Of a stretch of DNA of 64,000 nt, positions 11,616 to 23,649 are shown piece by piece. The stretch comes from Viola odorata (lineage: Eukaryota > Streptophyta > Magnoliopsida > Malpighiales > Violaceae). The DNA lies in NCBI GenBank assembly GCA_963691705.1, contig OY829538.1, positions 80,358,781 to 80,422,780 of the forward strand. The letters run 5' to 3'. A model generated the notes under the pieces. It did not search any database, had not been told where the DNA came from, and saw nothing but the letters and a program-made list of their open reading frames with translations. The position numbers and the translations under genes were made by a program. Each line of letters begins with the position of its first letter. The first letter of the stretch is position 1.

Positions 11616-14600
11616 ATGGCCGAGGTAGCTTTAGCAATTCTCTCCCCTGTCATTAGTGCTTTGATTGAAAAGATGGTTTCTGCTGATGTCCTAGATTTCT
11701 TCAGACGCCATGATATCGACAAGGGACAGTTGCAGAACTTGGAGGTAACCTTGAGAACCGTTACCAAGGTTGTTGGTGATGCGGAGCAGAAGCAGTTTAC
11801 TGATCGTCATGTCCAAAAATGGCTCGACGATCTGAAAGATGCTGCCTTTAGAGCTGAAGATTTTTTGGATGAGGTTGCTTATGAAGTTCTGAAATTGAAG
11901 ATCGAAAGTGGTGCTGCCCAGACCAGTGCCGATGCTGAGATGCAGACTCAAAATTGCACGGGTCAGGTTCGCAAATTTCTCCCTTGTTTTAATCTTTGTA
12001 GAAAAGGGATGAGTGTAGGAGAGATGGAACCTAGGTTGAAAGAGATCCATGAGACTCTGGAACATCTAGTGAAGCAGATGGGTCCCCTTGGTTTGGAGGA
12101 GAAAAATAGTACACTAAAATTGGATGCTTCATCACCAACAACATCTCTGGTTGATGCTTCATCTGTTTATGGAAGAGATGGTGATAAGGAACGCGTAGTG
12201 GAGCTGTTGCGATCTGATGATGGAATTGGTATGAATGTTGGAGTTGTTCTGATAGTTGGTATGGGTGGGATGGGTAAAACCACTCTTGCTAAGTGGGTCT
12301 ACAAGGACGACTGGGTCCAGCAGTGCTTTGATGTTAGAGCATGGGTTTATGTTCCGAAAGAGTTGGAAGCTTTCCAGGTGACGAGAGATATTATGAAGGA
12401 GGTCGGGTTGGGGAAGGACATTGATAAAATGACTGCGAATCAAATGCATTGTGAGTTAGAGAGGAAGCTTAGTGGGAATAAAGTTTTGCTTGTTCTAGAT
12501 GATGTTTGGGTTGCTACTCAAGGAGAATGGGATTCTTTGATGGAACCGTTCATGTCTGTGAAACAGGGAAGTAAAATCATCGTCACAACACGCAATTCAA
12601 GTGTGGCGCGCACCATGCCCTCTGTTAAGATTCATCGTTTGGCAGAACTAAAAGAAGATGAGTGTTGGCGTTTGTTTGCAAAACATGCATTTGGTAACGA
12701 AAGTTACGATCAATATCCTGACTTAGAAGAGATTGGTAGGGAGAGGGTAAAAAAGTGCAATGGCTTACCTTTAGCTGCAAAAGCACTAGGAGGTATCTTG
12801 CGCTACGAGAGACGTGTTGGGCGCTGGAGGGAAATACTGAACAACAATATCTGGGCTTCCACCAACGATGAGGATGAGGATGAGGTTCTTCCGGCCCTTA
12901 GATTGAGCTATTCTTATCTCCCATCATCTCTGAAGCAATGTTTTGCTTATTGTGCAATGTTTCCTAAGAATTACCAATTTGAAAAGGAAGAATTGGTCCT
13001 TTTATGGGTTGCAGAAGGTTTTATAGCCCCATCACGAAGAGGAGAAGATATGGAAATGACAGGTGAGAGATACTTTGAAGATCTTGTATCTAGGTCTTTT
13101 CTTCAGCAACAAACTGCTTATGGCGAAACAGTTTTCACTATGCACGATCTTCTTAATGATATGGCTACACTTGTATCAAGAGAATTTTGCTCAAGGCTGG
13201 AGGCTGTCAATTCCCTTGAGGTGACTCAACGTACTCGTTATTTGTCATATATTGAAAGAGGAGATGATCAGTATGGAGTCGAAGATTTGAAATGTGTTTC
13301 TGGCAAGCCACACTTTTTGCGAACCATTTTTTTAATGTCCGATCAGTATGAAGAATCGGACGCCCTTAAGACTAAGAGCTTCAATTTATTGGAGGCCCTT
13401 AAGAGCTTAAGGGTGCTACATCTACCCCGTTATAAGTTGGAGTATGAGCTACCAGATTCAACTGGAATCCTGAAGCATTTACGATATTTTCGATTTGGTC
13501 CATCAAATATTCAACAACTACCAGAATTTATCTGCAAATTGTATAATTTGCAGATTTTAATCGTGAGGGATTGCAAAGCACTCACCAAGCTCCCTAATAA
13601 CATGAGGAAGTTAGTCAACTTATTTTTGCTTGATATTAGGAATTCAGGATTGCAAGAAATGCCACCACACATAGGTGAATTGACAAAACTTCGAAAGTTA
13701 AGCAATTTTGTTGTGGGAAAACAGAAACAGGCGGATATTAAAGAGTTGGCGAAACTTCACAATTTACGAGGAAGACTTTGTGTTGAGGGTCTTCAAAATG
13801 TGATGGATCTTGGAGATGCTATTCTGAGGGGTAAGCAACATTTGGAGGAGTTGGAGCTGAAATGGGGTCATGGAGAAGATAACAACAACTGCTCATTGCA
13901 TCAACAACGAGTGCTTGAAAAGTTAGTCCCTCATACGGACTTGAAAAATCTCTTCGTTTACGGTTACGGGGGTGAAAGATTTGCAGATTGGGTGGGAGAC
14001 TCTTCTTTTTCATGCATGGTATCCCTGAAAATTGAAAATTGTAAAATATTGTCGTTACCACCTATTTGTCGGTTGGCATCTTTGGAGAGACTTACCATTC
14101 AATCATGTGATGGAGTCACAAGCATTGGTTCTGAGTTACATCCGATGAAGAAGCTCAGGTATTTGAGAATTACAAGCATGCAAGAATGGTGTGAATGGAT
14201 CTCAGATGGTGATGATAATGAGACTAATTTCCCTCTCCTCCAAAAGCTTAAAATAGAGTCATGTCCAAAGCTAAGGAAGGCCCTGCCCAGTCACCTTCCC
14301 TCTGTAGCTAAAATTAAGATTGATGCATGTGAACAGCTTGAGATTGAGTGTTTTTCTTTAGAGTGCTTCCCCATGTTAAAAAAACTCTACATCTCCGGAT
14401 GCCCAAAATTAGTATCCTTTTGCAAAGGACGATCACCTAATTTCTCCTTCAATTTGGCAACTCTTTGGTTGACTGAGTGCCCAAATTTGAAGGTGTTGCC
14501 TGAGTCTCGTCTCTGCTCCAATTTGGAAATCTTAAGGATTGAAAGTTGTCCGGAAATTGAGTTTTTCACTACGAATCTGGGTGTGCATCTTGGCGGCTCC

Positions 14601-15044
14601 AACTCCAAATTACGAGAACTAGAAGTACGGGATTGCAAGAAACTTTTCTCAAGACGGCATGAGTGGGGTTTGGAAATGCTTCCTTCCCTCTTAGAGCTTG
14701 AAATTGGTGGTTGTGATGAGGTGGAAGAATCCTTCCCTGAGAAGACGATGCTGCTGCCCTCCACTCTTACCTGTCTTATCATTTTAGAGTTTCCGAATCT
14801 GAAATCTCTAAACTACGACGGGCTTCAACCCCTCACCTCTCTCAGGACGTTGGGGATCTGGTACTGCGGTAAACTCCAATCCCTGCAGCCAAATCAGAAT
14901 CAGAAGCTGCCCACTTCCCTCTCCTACCTTCAGATAAGTGGATGCCCTTTGCTGACAGAAAGATGTCAACCGGAGAAAGGGGTGGATTGGCCATTCATTT
15001 CTCACATCCCCAAGATAGCTCTTGATGGTACCTGGATTCGCTAG
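11616..15044 (+). CDS. CC-NB-LRR disease-resistance protein, RPP13-like protein 1 type
   Basis: Intronless gene of 1142 residues, apparently intact. Order of domains: Rx-type coiled coil (about 1-120) with the EDVID-like RAEDFLDEV; NB-ARC with P-loop GMGGMGKTT at about 215-223, kinase-2 KVLLVLDDVW at 289-298 (the final Trp marks a CNL rather than a TIR-NLR), RNBS-B SKIIVTTR, GLPL near 383, RNBS-D CFAYCAMFPKNY and MHD (TMHDLLND) near 508; then about 20 irregular LRRs from roughly 560 to the end. This family recognises pathogen effectors in the cytoplasm and triggers immunity. It stands alone between genes that are neighbours in other plants, so it looks inserted. No frameshift or lost motif was seen. 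The pathogen recognised cannot be predicted. Confidence 0.95.
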   Translation: MAEVALAILSPVISALIEKMVSADVLDFFRRHDIDKGQLQNLEVTLRTVTKVVGDAEQKQFTDRHVQKWLDDLKDAAFRAEDFLDEVAYEVLKLKIESGAAQTSADAEMQTQNCTGQVRKFLPCFNLCRKGMSVGEMEPRLKEIHETLEHLVKQMGPLGLEEKNSTLKLDASSPTTSLVDASSVYGRDGDKERVVELLRSDDGIGMNVGVVLIVGMGGMGKTTLAKWVYKDDWVQQCFDVRAWVYVPKELEAFQVTRDIMKEVGLGKDIDKMTANQMHCELERKLSGNKVLLVLDDVWVATQGEWDSLMEPFMSVKQGSKIIVTTRNSSVARTMPSVKIHRLAELKEDECWRLFAKHAFGNESYDQYPDLEEIGRERVKKCNGLPLAAKALGGILRYERRVGRWREILNNNIWASTNDEDEDEVLPALRLSYSYLPSSLKQCFAYCAMFPKNYQFEKEELVLLWVAEGFIAPSRRGEDMEMTGERYFEDLVSRSFLQQQTAYGETVFTMHDLLNDMATLVSREFCSRLEAVNSLEVTQRTRYLSYIERGDDQYGVEDLKCVSGKPHFLRTIFLMSDQYEESDALKTKSFNLLEALKSLRVLHLPRYKLEYELPDSTGILKHLRYFRFGPSNIQQLPEFICKLYNLQILIVRDCKALTKLPNNMRKLVNLFLLDIRNSGLQEMPPHIGELTKLRKLSNFVVGKQKQADIKELAKLHNLRGRLCVEGLQNVMDLGDAILRGKQHLEELELKWGHGEDNNNCSLHQQRVLEKLVPHTDLKNLFVYGYGGERFADWVGDSSFSCMVSLKIENCKILSLPPICRLASLERLTIQSCDGVTSIGSELHPMKKLRYLRITSMQEWCEWISDGDDNETNFPLLQKLKIESCPKLRKALPSHLPSVAKIKIDACEQLEIECFSLECFPMLKKLYISGCPKLVSFCKGRSPNFSFNLATLWLTECPNLKVLPESRLCSNLEILRIESCPEIEFFTTNLGVHLGGSNSKLRELEVRDCKKLFSRRHEWGLEMLPSLLELEIGGCDEVEESFPEKTMLLPSTLTCLIILEFPNLKSLNYDGLQPLTSLRTLGIWYCGKLQSLQPNQNQKLPTSLSYLQISGCPLLTERCQPEKGVDWPFISHIPKIALDGTWIR

Positions 15045-15606
15045 TGTGGTCTTCTTGGAGTTCGAAGTTGGAACATCCCATTCCCATGAGATAGATGTTT
15101 GGAACTCCATCTATACTTGTGAATCTCACATATTTCTCAAATACAAAAGTTAGATACAAGACAAAAGTAGTTTACAGTTTGTAGAAGAAAATAGTATTGA
15201 AGACGTGAATTCAAAGTGAGTTGTATCAATTTATTTGCCCTTCAACTGTCCTCTTTTGTTTTTTCACACTCACATTGCATGTTTTGTATATGAAAAGTGA
15301 GAGCAGTTGAATATTCCTATTTCCTTGTATCACTTTCATACTACAAAAGATACACAACTTTCATCATTTTTTCCCCTCACTGACATTGCATGTTTTGCTG
15401 CATTATTATTTTTAATAATTATAAATTTACAAATTTTCGTCTATATATAAATCAACTATCAGGACTCCTTATTATTAATATTATTAGAAAGATTTAAATT
15501 TATTATAAATTTTGGAAATCATGAGATTTAAATTACTAGTCTAGCCCGAGTAACCTCCGTCTATCAACCAAGCTAACAAACAAAACGGATTCCCAACCAA
15601 CAAAAG
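15045..15606. other. Intergenic between the CNL and the CtpA-type gene
   Basis: Holds the CNL 3' UTR and the short upstream region of the peptidase gene, which runs in the same direction. The last 130 bases are AT-rich, and the leader just before the ATG is short. Nothing else was recognised. Confidence 0.5.
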
Positions 15607-18600
15607 ATGATCCTCTCCCTCCTCCACACCACCACCACCACCACAGCTACACTCTCCCTCCCGCCGTCCTCCGCCGCCGCGCCACTCAAAAAACCGCCAA
15701 AAATCGTTTCCGCCGCCAGCAATTGGGCCCAGAAAACCTTTCTCAAGGCTATCACCGGCGCGCTCTCGCTCAACCTCCTCATTTCCTCTCCTTCTTCTTC
15801 CCTCGCATTACAATCCCCATCCCTGCAACAGACCCAACCGACCACAGAATACTGCAGCGAAGAAGACGCACAGCGACAACTACAGCAATTGCTACGAGAG
15901 GAAGAGAGCGAAAGTCGAGAAGTGACGAATGAAGGGATTGTGGAGGAGGCGTGGGGGATTGTGAATGATAGCTTTTTAGAATCTGGGAATCGGAATCGGT
16001 GGAGTGAAGAGACTTGGCGGCGGAAAAAAAAAGACGTTTTGAGCAGTTCTATCCAGTCAAGATCAAAAGCTCATGACTTGATTAAAAGAATGCTAGCTAC
16101 CTTAGGTGATCCTTACACGCGTTTCCTATCACCTGCTGAGGTAATTTATGATGATGATTCTGTATCATGATGTAGTTTTAATTCTATTTATGGGGTTGTT
16201 GCAAATGTGGCAGTTTTAAGTTACTGGAGGAAGTTTTCGTTTGACTTATGTGCTTTTCATTGTCTTTTCGGTTGAAAGTTCACGAAGATGGGGAGGTATG
16301 ACATGAGTGGTATTGGGATAAACCTTAGGGAAGTTCCAGACGACAATGGAGTGGTGAAATTGAAAGTTCTTGGACTTCTACTGGATGGTCCTGCTCAATC
16401 GGCTGGTGTTCGACAGGTAGTGTTGCTACTGAATCTAGCTAATGCACTTTTTTGGTTGCCTTTTGTATTCTGGAGTTTTGATTGCGACTGTGTATAGTTG
16501 TCATTTCCCATGTTGCCCTGTAGTCAATCATGAACATTCTTTTCTTTGCACTTTCCAGTCACCTCCGTGCTGCTGTAACTTTCCCCCAGTGTTAATATTC
16601 ACCTTCAATTGAAAAACTGTTACCTGATTATAGGTCTGTCTTGAATAAGTAGTAAGTTGGATCAAATGTTTCAAGCATCCTGTGTGGTTGACATTTCATG
16701 TGGTTTTATTAGAAGATTGTACACTGACTGAGATTACTTGTATTCTATCTGGTGTTCGTAGGGGGACCAAGTGTTGGCCGTTAATGGACAGGATGTCCAA
16801 GGGAAATCTGCTTTTGAAGTATCTTCATTGCTGCAAGGCCCTAACGAAACATTTGTTACGATCAAGGTTTGTAAATTGGTCCAAAATTCAGAACATTGTT
16901 GTGGTACTTCTTCACATCGCTTTCTTGGTTAACCAGAACACTTGTTCCTCATTTTAGGTGAAGCATGGAAATTGTGGACCTATTCAATCTATGGAAGTTC
17001 AAAGACAACTTGTTGCCCGAACACCAGTCTTCTACCGGTTAGAGAAAATAGACAATGGTGCCACTTCTGTTGGGTATATTCGACTAAAAGAGTTCAATGC
17101 ACTAGCTACAAAAGATTTGGTAATTGGTAAATTTTTATCTCATTTAATCAATTTATTGTGTTAATCACTACTTCAAATGTAGTAGTAGACTAGCGCATAC
17201 GTCTCATGATGATAGAATTTTTTTCGTGAATATTTTTTCCTTTCCATGCTGCTGTTTAGTGCAAAGGAAAAAGGGCTAGTTAACTTTCAGGAGGCTTTTG
17301 CAGAACTGCTTAAATTAGACAATTTGTTGATCCATCTTAATGGAAGACATGCATTTGTAAGTGCAGCATGGGATGCTCTTGTATATTAGAATCTGTTAAA
17401 GCTGCAATCTCCAAGCCATTGCCAAATGAAGTTTCTCCTTGGTTTATGTTACCCCCTGCTTCCTTAGTTCATCTGTTTATGTTTGTTGCCTTGCTTGGTT
17501 GCTTTTGCATAATAAAGTCCTCTTTTGGTGCTAAGAGCATGTATTTCTAGTTGGCTTGAGAAATTCTAAGAGAAAAAACATTGATGGTGGCAGCAATGAG
17601 GAGACTTCAGGATATGGGTGCCTCAGGCTTCATTCTTGATCTCAGAGATAATCTCGGTGGATTAGTACAGGTGTTTGCACTCTCCCACCAACTCCCTGCT
17701 CAATTTACCTTTCATGTCTCACTTTTTTAGTTCAATATTAGCATTGTTATTCCTAGTTTTGTAATGTCCTCTGATTTCAGGAGTCATTGTCATTTTCATT
17801 TGTTATCTAGTCAAAAGAGGACAATTTTCTGTTTATTTTTCGTGTCTTGAAAGCTAACATGTAATGCAGATATGGAAAATTTCATCTCATTTGGACAGCT
17901 GCTTTCTGTTTATTTATAATTCATTGCTAGTGATACTTTAAATGTGAAGGAAAACATCAAAGCAGTGACTAAGGTCTACTAATCTCAATGAGTTTATTGG
18001 AGAAATCAAATAAAGATTTGCATGTACTCTTGAATTGCTGTATAAATAGAAACAACTATATGCACGTATTAGATGGTTTATCATTAGTAAAGGAAAATCA
18101 TCACATCTGCATGCTCTGTTATATGCTTTGTAATGATTCAAAACAATTGTTTCAGTTTGATTAAAACCTTTTTTCCTCTTTTCAGGCTGGAATTGAAATT
18201 GCCAAGCTTTTCCTGAATGAAGGGGAAACGGTATGTGGGTTATAAGATTTGACCTTTCATGAGTTTTTCTCCTGCTTGTCTCGTGGTTGGTTTGTGAAAT
18301 TGCTAGTTTTTCTAAGACATCTCTTTCTTCAACACGTTCAAGTATTATAAATACTTAGTTGTGGTCTGAGCTATTTTATATCCTAATAATATGACAATCA
18401 GTGGTGGACTTGAAGTTAATGTTTTGATTTACAACATATACATGACTGCGTTTTTCTTGTGGGTGCATAGACAGGTTATTTATACTGCTGGAAGGGATCC
18501 TCGGTATCAAGACACTGTTGTTGCAGACATGGCACCATTGATTAGAGCTCCTGTTATGGTATGCACTCCCACCAAGAGAAATCTGTAATGTTTCTATGTA

Positions 18601-19943
18601 TATTAAATTTTAGACCTTTTTTTCATCAGAATTATCACACCATGCATCAAAGAAGCACCATTTTTCTTTTGGATTGTTTCATTGCCTGTGCAATGAAAAT
18701 GTGGATCCCATTGACTGCTTGTATGGATCTGGGCTTCTTAAATCTGTTAGTCCACTGAAACTTAATGTTTTCATTAGGCATGCAATACAAGTCTAACATG
18801 AAAAGGAGAAGACTCCATTGGCTTTAATGCACTTGTTTGACTTTAGATTTTGGTAGGGTGTACGTGAATCAAGCCTAGCAGAACATGAGGCATATTACAC
18901 TTGGCTTTTCACTCATGATCCAGGAGAAATATCTTACCTTATGCATGATCTCACCTTTGAAATTCACAGACGAACCTCAAACTTTGTTTGCTCTAAGAGG
19001 TGTTTGAAGATGGTAAATGACGAGACGATAACCAAACTGTAAAGCTAGCAGAAGTAGATAGTAGCTTGCATGAGCAAAGATGAATAGAGATCATAATTAG
19101 ACTAACATCACCATTTATCATTATTAAGTTGGAGGAGAAACAGAGTTGAGACATTGTTGTCCTTAGTTCTTATTTATAGTTGGTTAGTGTCCCAGGGCTT
19201 GATTGATGCTTACCTCTCATCACAGCTGAGATTATTGTTTGTTTTTGTTTTTGTTTATCTTATAACTATGTTTGTGGTCATGTGCTGATTCACTTTTAAT
19301 GCAGGTTTTGGTGAACAACAGAACAGCTAGTGCAAGTGAAATTGTGAGTAGCTTCTTTCACCAAATTTATATGTGCTGTCCGTTGAGGTTTCCATTTATA
19401 AACATGGTTTGCACTTCAGGTTGCCTCTGCCCTTCACGATAACTGTAGAGCTATTCTCGTAGGGGAAAGGACCTTTGGCAAGGTTAGTTAATTGTTGATG
19501 ATGTGTATATAATTGTCTATGCTTTTTATGTTTGTTTCAATCATGTAATGTATTCCATATTATTGTTCACGTTTTGAGCAATTAGTTGATCCAAATTGTT
19601 GTGGAGCGAGAATAGAGGCAACTCATGCTTTCACCTGTTACTGATGCATATAGAAAGTAACAATTTTCCAGGGTTTGATTCAATCCGTGTTTGAACTCCG
19701 TGATGGGTCTGGAGTGGTTGTTACTGTCGGGAAGTATGTCACACCGAATCATAAGGACATAAATGGCAATGGCATAGAGCCTGATTATCAAAACATTCCA
19801 GGTGAAACTCATCTCATTCTATTTTCTTGTTTTTGCTGATAAATTGCAACTGCCATTTCTAATCCGGGTGAAACTCTCTGTATTCAGCTTGGAGTGCTGT
19901 GCAACAACGTCTGTTACAATGTAGTATGAATCGGCACGGATAA
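15607..19943 (+). CDS. CTPA1: Chloroplast carboxyl-terminal processing peptidase (S41, D1-processing type)
   Basis: Eleven exons: 15607-16140, 16279-16416, 16762-16866, 16958-17126, 17594-17670, 18186-18230, 18475-18558, 19305-19343, 19420-19482, 19672-19801 and 19888-19943; 479 residues. A Ser/Thr/Pro/Ala-rich transit region and a hydrophobic thylakoid-transfer-like stretch (about 55-70) precede the peptidase. A PDZ domain lies at about 180-275. The catalytic Ser-Lys dyad of the family is visible: Ser393 in RTASASEIV and Lys418 in ERTFGKG, 25 residues apart as in characterised D1 peptidases. CtpA enzymes remove the C-terminal extension of photosystem II protein D1 in the thylakoid lumen; paralogues may have other substrates. 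Exon 4 ends at the second of two possible donors, because only that keeps the frame (KDLVIAMRRL). The paralogue call (CTPA1) rests on length and synteny. Confidence 0.93.
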
Positions 19944-21190
19944 ATCTCTGCTCTGAATGGTCTTTCCCCAAACTTACGCATTCTGAAATGAGCGATGAAA
20001 CGACCAGGATGCCCCAATGATTACTGTGCTTTTTAGCTGACTTTTATGTGCCTGAGGGTGGCATGAAGCATCTAATTTGTTGATCTCAGTGACAATTCTG
20101 ACCGCATTGCATAAACCTGTGTGCGTCCTTGACGACAGAACACAGTTGCAACGTACAGAGGAATTTTCCAAAGAAACAAACAGCCCCTAGTAATTCAAAA
20201 AATTCATTGCCATTTGTAATGTTTGGTCTATTCTTATTTATATTGTACTTTTTTTTTTATAAATTTGAAATATACGTATGTACTGATATATAGTAAGATT
20301 TTTCCTTGGGAAAAGATCCTTAATGAGTCAATATCATAAACCTTTTACATTGTTTTTTCATACAAAGGAATCGTTAATTTCTCCTGGGCTAAGTTTAGTT
20401 TGCAACTTTGCATGCAAAGATTGGATAAACAAACCAATCAAACGAAAGTGGAGAGTGTTTAACATTTTGATTATTACACTTCCTTGATGCGTATCCAACA
20501 TACGAAATCTATCTTTTGATTCAGTCCCATAAAACAGTGAAAAGAGATCTGCAAAAGTAGAAAAAGAGAGATGCCACAACATCACTATCACATTAGTTTT
20601 GAATATAATCAACCAAATCACCAGCTTTGAACTCCCAACAATTTGCTCTTTTACCTTTTCCAATCTTCATAAACTGTTCCCTTTTTATGCACCTTTTAAG
20701 TTCATTTTTCTCAATAAGTTCGAGATCAGTATGAGTGATTTGGTACTCTCATTTCGTAAATAAGAGATTGCATATGATGTGAAGTAATTTCATGGTATGA
20801 ACACTCTACCTTTTACTATATAACCTGATGTTTGCATAGGATTACTTTTTAAAAGACCGAACTAGTGTGAACAGAATTAATCCGGACTCAAGCCGAACAT
20901 TTAGACGTAGAAACCTTTCCTTTTTTGGGTACCTTGTCTTGCTTGCAAAATATAACAACCAAATGCCTCTTTTCTCAAGTTTTGTGATATTCTGCCCCTT
21001 CTCTTTCCGTCTCTCTACAACCAAAGGAAGCTTTGATTCTTCTCTTCAGGTTTTTATTTATATAAACATATTCAAGAATGATATTTAAACTCTTCTTCCC
21101 AACAACACCATTTCCTCTCTTAGCTTCTCTATCATTGTTCTTCACAATCAAGAAAAATCAGAACAGCATCAAAGAAAGCAGATCAAAGAC
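19944..21190. other. Intergenic between the CtpA-type and X8 genes
   Basis: The first 200-300 bases are the likely 3' UTR of the peptidase gene. The remainder is AT-rich and holds the upstream region of the X8 gene. Several open frames of 60-115 codons have no recognisable content. No RNA gene or repeat was recognised. Confidence 0.5.
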
Positions 21191-22720
21191 ATGGGTTGGA
21201 GACCTTTTCGATACGTTGCAATCCTCTTGCATCTATTCCTCAGTTCAGGTGATTAATCTATCATCCCATAGATTTTTAGTTTCTTTTAAGTATGTATCTA
21301 GAGATGGCAAAACAATAAGAAATAATGCATGTTCAATTTTGAGACCCGACAATGCTCGGACAAAATTCATGTCCAGAAGGGTAGAAAGGATACAAGTCAA
21401 ATTTAAGATAGCAGTGAAGTGATCTAACATACATATATGCACATGCTTTTAATAATTTGAATCTAAATCTTGTTTTTTGAGTTTTGAATTCAATTTTACA
21501 CGTTTCCCCTCTAAAGCTTGCTTCAATCATATGTTCTGTCATCAATTCAAACAAAGAAAAGAAATGCTTGGTGTAGAAGAAAAGAATGGACAGAGAAGAA
21601 AAGTGGGGCTGACCCTGTTGTTTCTGTTGCTTCAGGGTCAAGTCTTGGAGAAACACCTCCATTGGAAGCAATACAGGACAATCAAATTGTTGGCAGTTTA
21701 GAAACCCAGATACTTTCCTCATCATCTGACTCATCTCCAGCAACCACCACCCAACCAGATGCGGTTCCCATTGTCAACCCAACATATCCCGGCAATGGTT
21801 TTCCAGGAGTAAATCCGACAGATTCTCCTCCAGTGAATCCGATTGAGTCTCCTCCACCACCAACAACGATCACGAAAGATCCACCCGCCACCATGTATCC
21901 ACCAGTTACCATGACTCCACCGGTCACCATGAATCCTCCAACAACTACAGCTCCAACCTCGTCAGGAGGAGGGTCCTGGTGCATTGCGAGCCCAACTGCT
22001 TCGCAAACTGCTTTACAAGTAGCTATCGACTATGCTTGCGGCTATGGTGGAGCAGACTGTTCTGCAATTCAACCAAGTGGCAGTTGTTACAACCCAAACA
22101 CTCTCCGTGACCATGCTTCCTATGCCTTCAACAACTACTACCAGAAGAGTCCAAATCCTATGAGCTGCGTTTTTGGCGGAACAGCACAGCTTGTCACCAC
22201 TGACCCAAGTAAGTACTTATACTTGACCAAGTATGTTTGATAACATTGGAACCATACAAAGAAGATTAGCATGGTCATTACGCAAGGATGACACGTACAA
22301 AAGTATGTTATTATCACTCACTGCTAATTAGATTTCCTAAATTCCTCTCTTTATTACTGCAGGCAGCGGAAACTGTCACTTTCCATCATCCATGACAACA
22401 CCCAGGTAATTCCCTCATACCCATCTCTAACATCATCCTTGTTACCAAAGAGTTGAGAATAGAAAACTCATTTTTATTTTTCCAATTACAGCACAACCTC
22501 ACCAATGAACCCTACGCCACCCAGTCCGATACCAACCACAGTGACTCCAATGACTCCGATGACTCCAATGACTCCAATGACTCCGACAACAATAAACTCA
22601 CCGTATGGTGTACCGGAACCTGTCGGTGAGCCAAGCTCAGCCACCCCAGTTTCAAGTAGTCTACTGCTGCTCTTTTCTGTAACTAGCATTGTGGGGTCAC
22701 TCGCCGCAAATCATCTCTAA
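21191..22720 (+). CDS. GPI-anchored X8-domain (callose-binding-like) cell-wall protein
   Basis: Four exons, 21191-21248, 21636-22208, 22363-22405 and 22492-22720, give 300 residues. Exon 1 codes a signal peptide ([12 protein letters not shown]). A Pro/Thr/Ser-rich extracellular linker follows, then an X8 domain at about 133-215 ([35 protein letters not shown]) with the spaced cysteines and aromatics that bind (1,3)-beta-glucans in PDCB proteins. The C-terminal part is again Thr/Pro-rich, with a repeated MTP tripeptide, and ends in a hydrophobic tail ([15 protein letters not shown]) typical of a GPI-anchor signal. Likely location: cell wall and outer plasma membrane, possibly plasmodesmata. 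No glycoside-hydrolase domain is present, so database names containing glucosidase would mislead. The ATG was chosen for the signal peptide and the in-frame junction to exon 2. Confidence 0.9.
22238..22300 (+). pseudogene. U6 snRNA retropseudogene, 5'- and 3'-truncated
   Basis: The 63 bases match the central part of plant U6 snRNA, including AGAAGATTAGCATGG, GCAAGGATGACACG and the GGAAC preceding the ACAGAGA box. The 5' stem-loop is missing, the ACAGAGA box reads ACAAAGA, and the 3' tail and T-run are absent. The copy is flanked by a 9-bp direct repeat AAGTATGTT at 22229-22237 and 22301-22309, as expected for a target-site duplication after reverse transcription. There is no plant upstream sequence element or TATA box at the required distance. 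It lies in intron 2 of the X8 gene, in sense orientation. Confidence 0.85.
22541..22590 (+). repeat. 9-bp microrepeat coding (Met-Thr-Pro)n
   Basis: Five to six head-to-tail copies of TGACTCC(A/G)A in exon 4 of the X8 gene encode an MTPMTPMTP stretch in the Thr/Pro-rich linker before the GPI signal. Such linkers are usually O-glycosylated and vary in length between alleles. Confidence 0.8.
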
Positions 22721-23649
22721 GAACAAGGAAGTTTACGCCCCCAAAATGAGATGGCAGATTTATTGGTTGCCACCACAATCCATAAGCATCTAAGCAGTCA
22801 AAAGGAATCAGCAACCAGATGTTCTCTCAAGTCCTTCAAAAAGATGTATTTTCTACACCTCCTCTACATATGCATACTAGTTGATTAAGCATGAAGAAAG
22901 TGAAGAGCATAGGCTGTCTTAGATTCTTGTACTTGTAGGTATATTGAATTAGTTACTCTCTCAAGTTTTAGGATAATAAAGTATTAGACAGGCTCTTATG
23001 GAGGATTCTCTGGTAATGAAGAAAACTGTACTCAGTGCTATATAGTGCACAAGTGGTTTAAGAATGATAATAGTACAAAGTTTCACACATTGATTAACGC
23101 CTAGTCATCATCCTGCCAAGGAAAAGAAGCAGGAAAAGTGTGGTAGTAACAACTTAAATTAATTCCATAAAGAACAGGTATTATAACATTCTCAACAGAT
23201 TTAGCTCTTCAGATGTCTTTCCAAGTTACTATCCAGTTTGGGAAAGACACTGAACCTTAAACAAGTAACCAACACTATGAGACTGACACACCTATATGCT
23301 AATTAGCTTATATATCACTAGAATGTTTGGTGACAACAGATAAACTCAGAGCACCATTCCATGTCAAATTTAACAGAGTAACACTATAACAAAGCTGACT
23401 TTATATTTGTGAGTTTACATGACATGGAATTGATATCATTTTCTATCCTAGCAATAAGTCCAGATGAGGTAATGATCTCATACCACAGTCATAGAAGGAA
23501 TAAGGAGTGAGACCAGGAACCATCTTGGACGTCAAGACGTAAGTAAAATAGAGAGGCCATAGTACACAAATCAAAGTCATTTCAGCCAATGAATTAACAT
23601 GGATTAAAACTCTAGTTGGCTCTGTTTTTCAAGGAAGCCATACCTATAA
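22721..23649. other. Intergenic, X8 gene 3' region
   Basis: Likely 3' UTR of the X8 gene up to about 23000 (an AATAAA-like hexamer is at about 22975), then unremarkable sequence up to the inverted retroelement remnant. No gene was recognised. Confidence 0.5.

Noticed and set aside
22238..22300. A functional U6 snRNA gene
   Set aside because: The 5' stem-loop, intact ACAGAGA box, 3' T-run, TATA box and upstream element are all missing.
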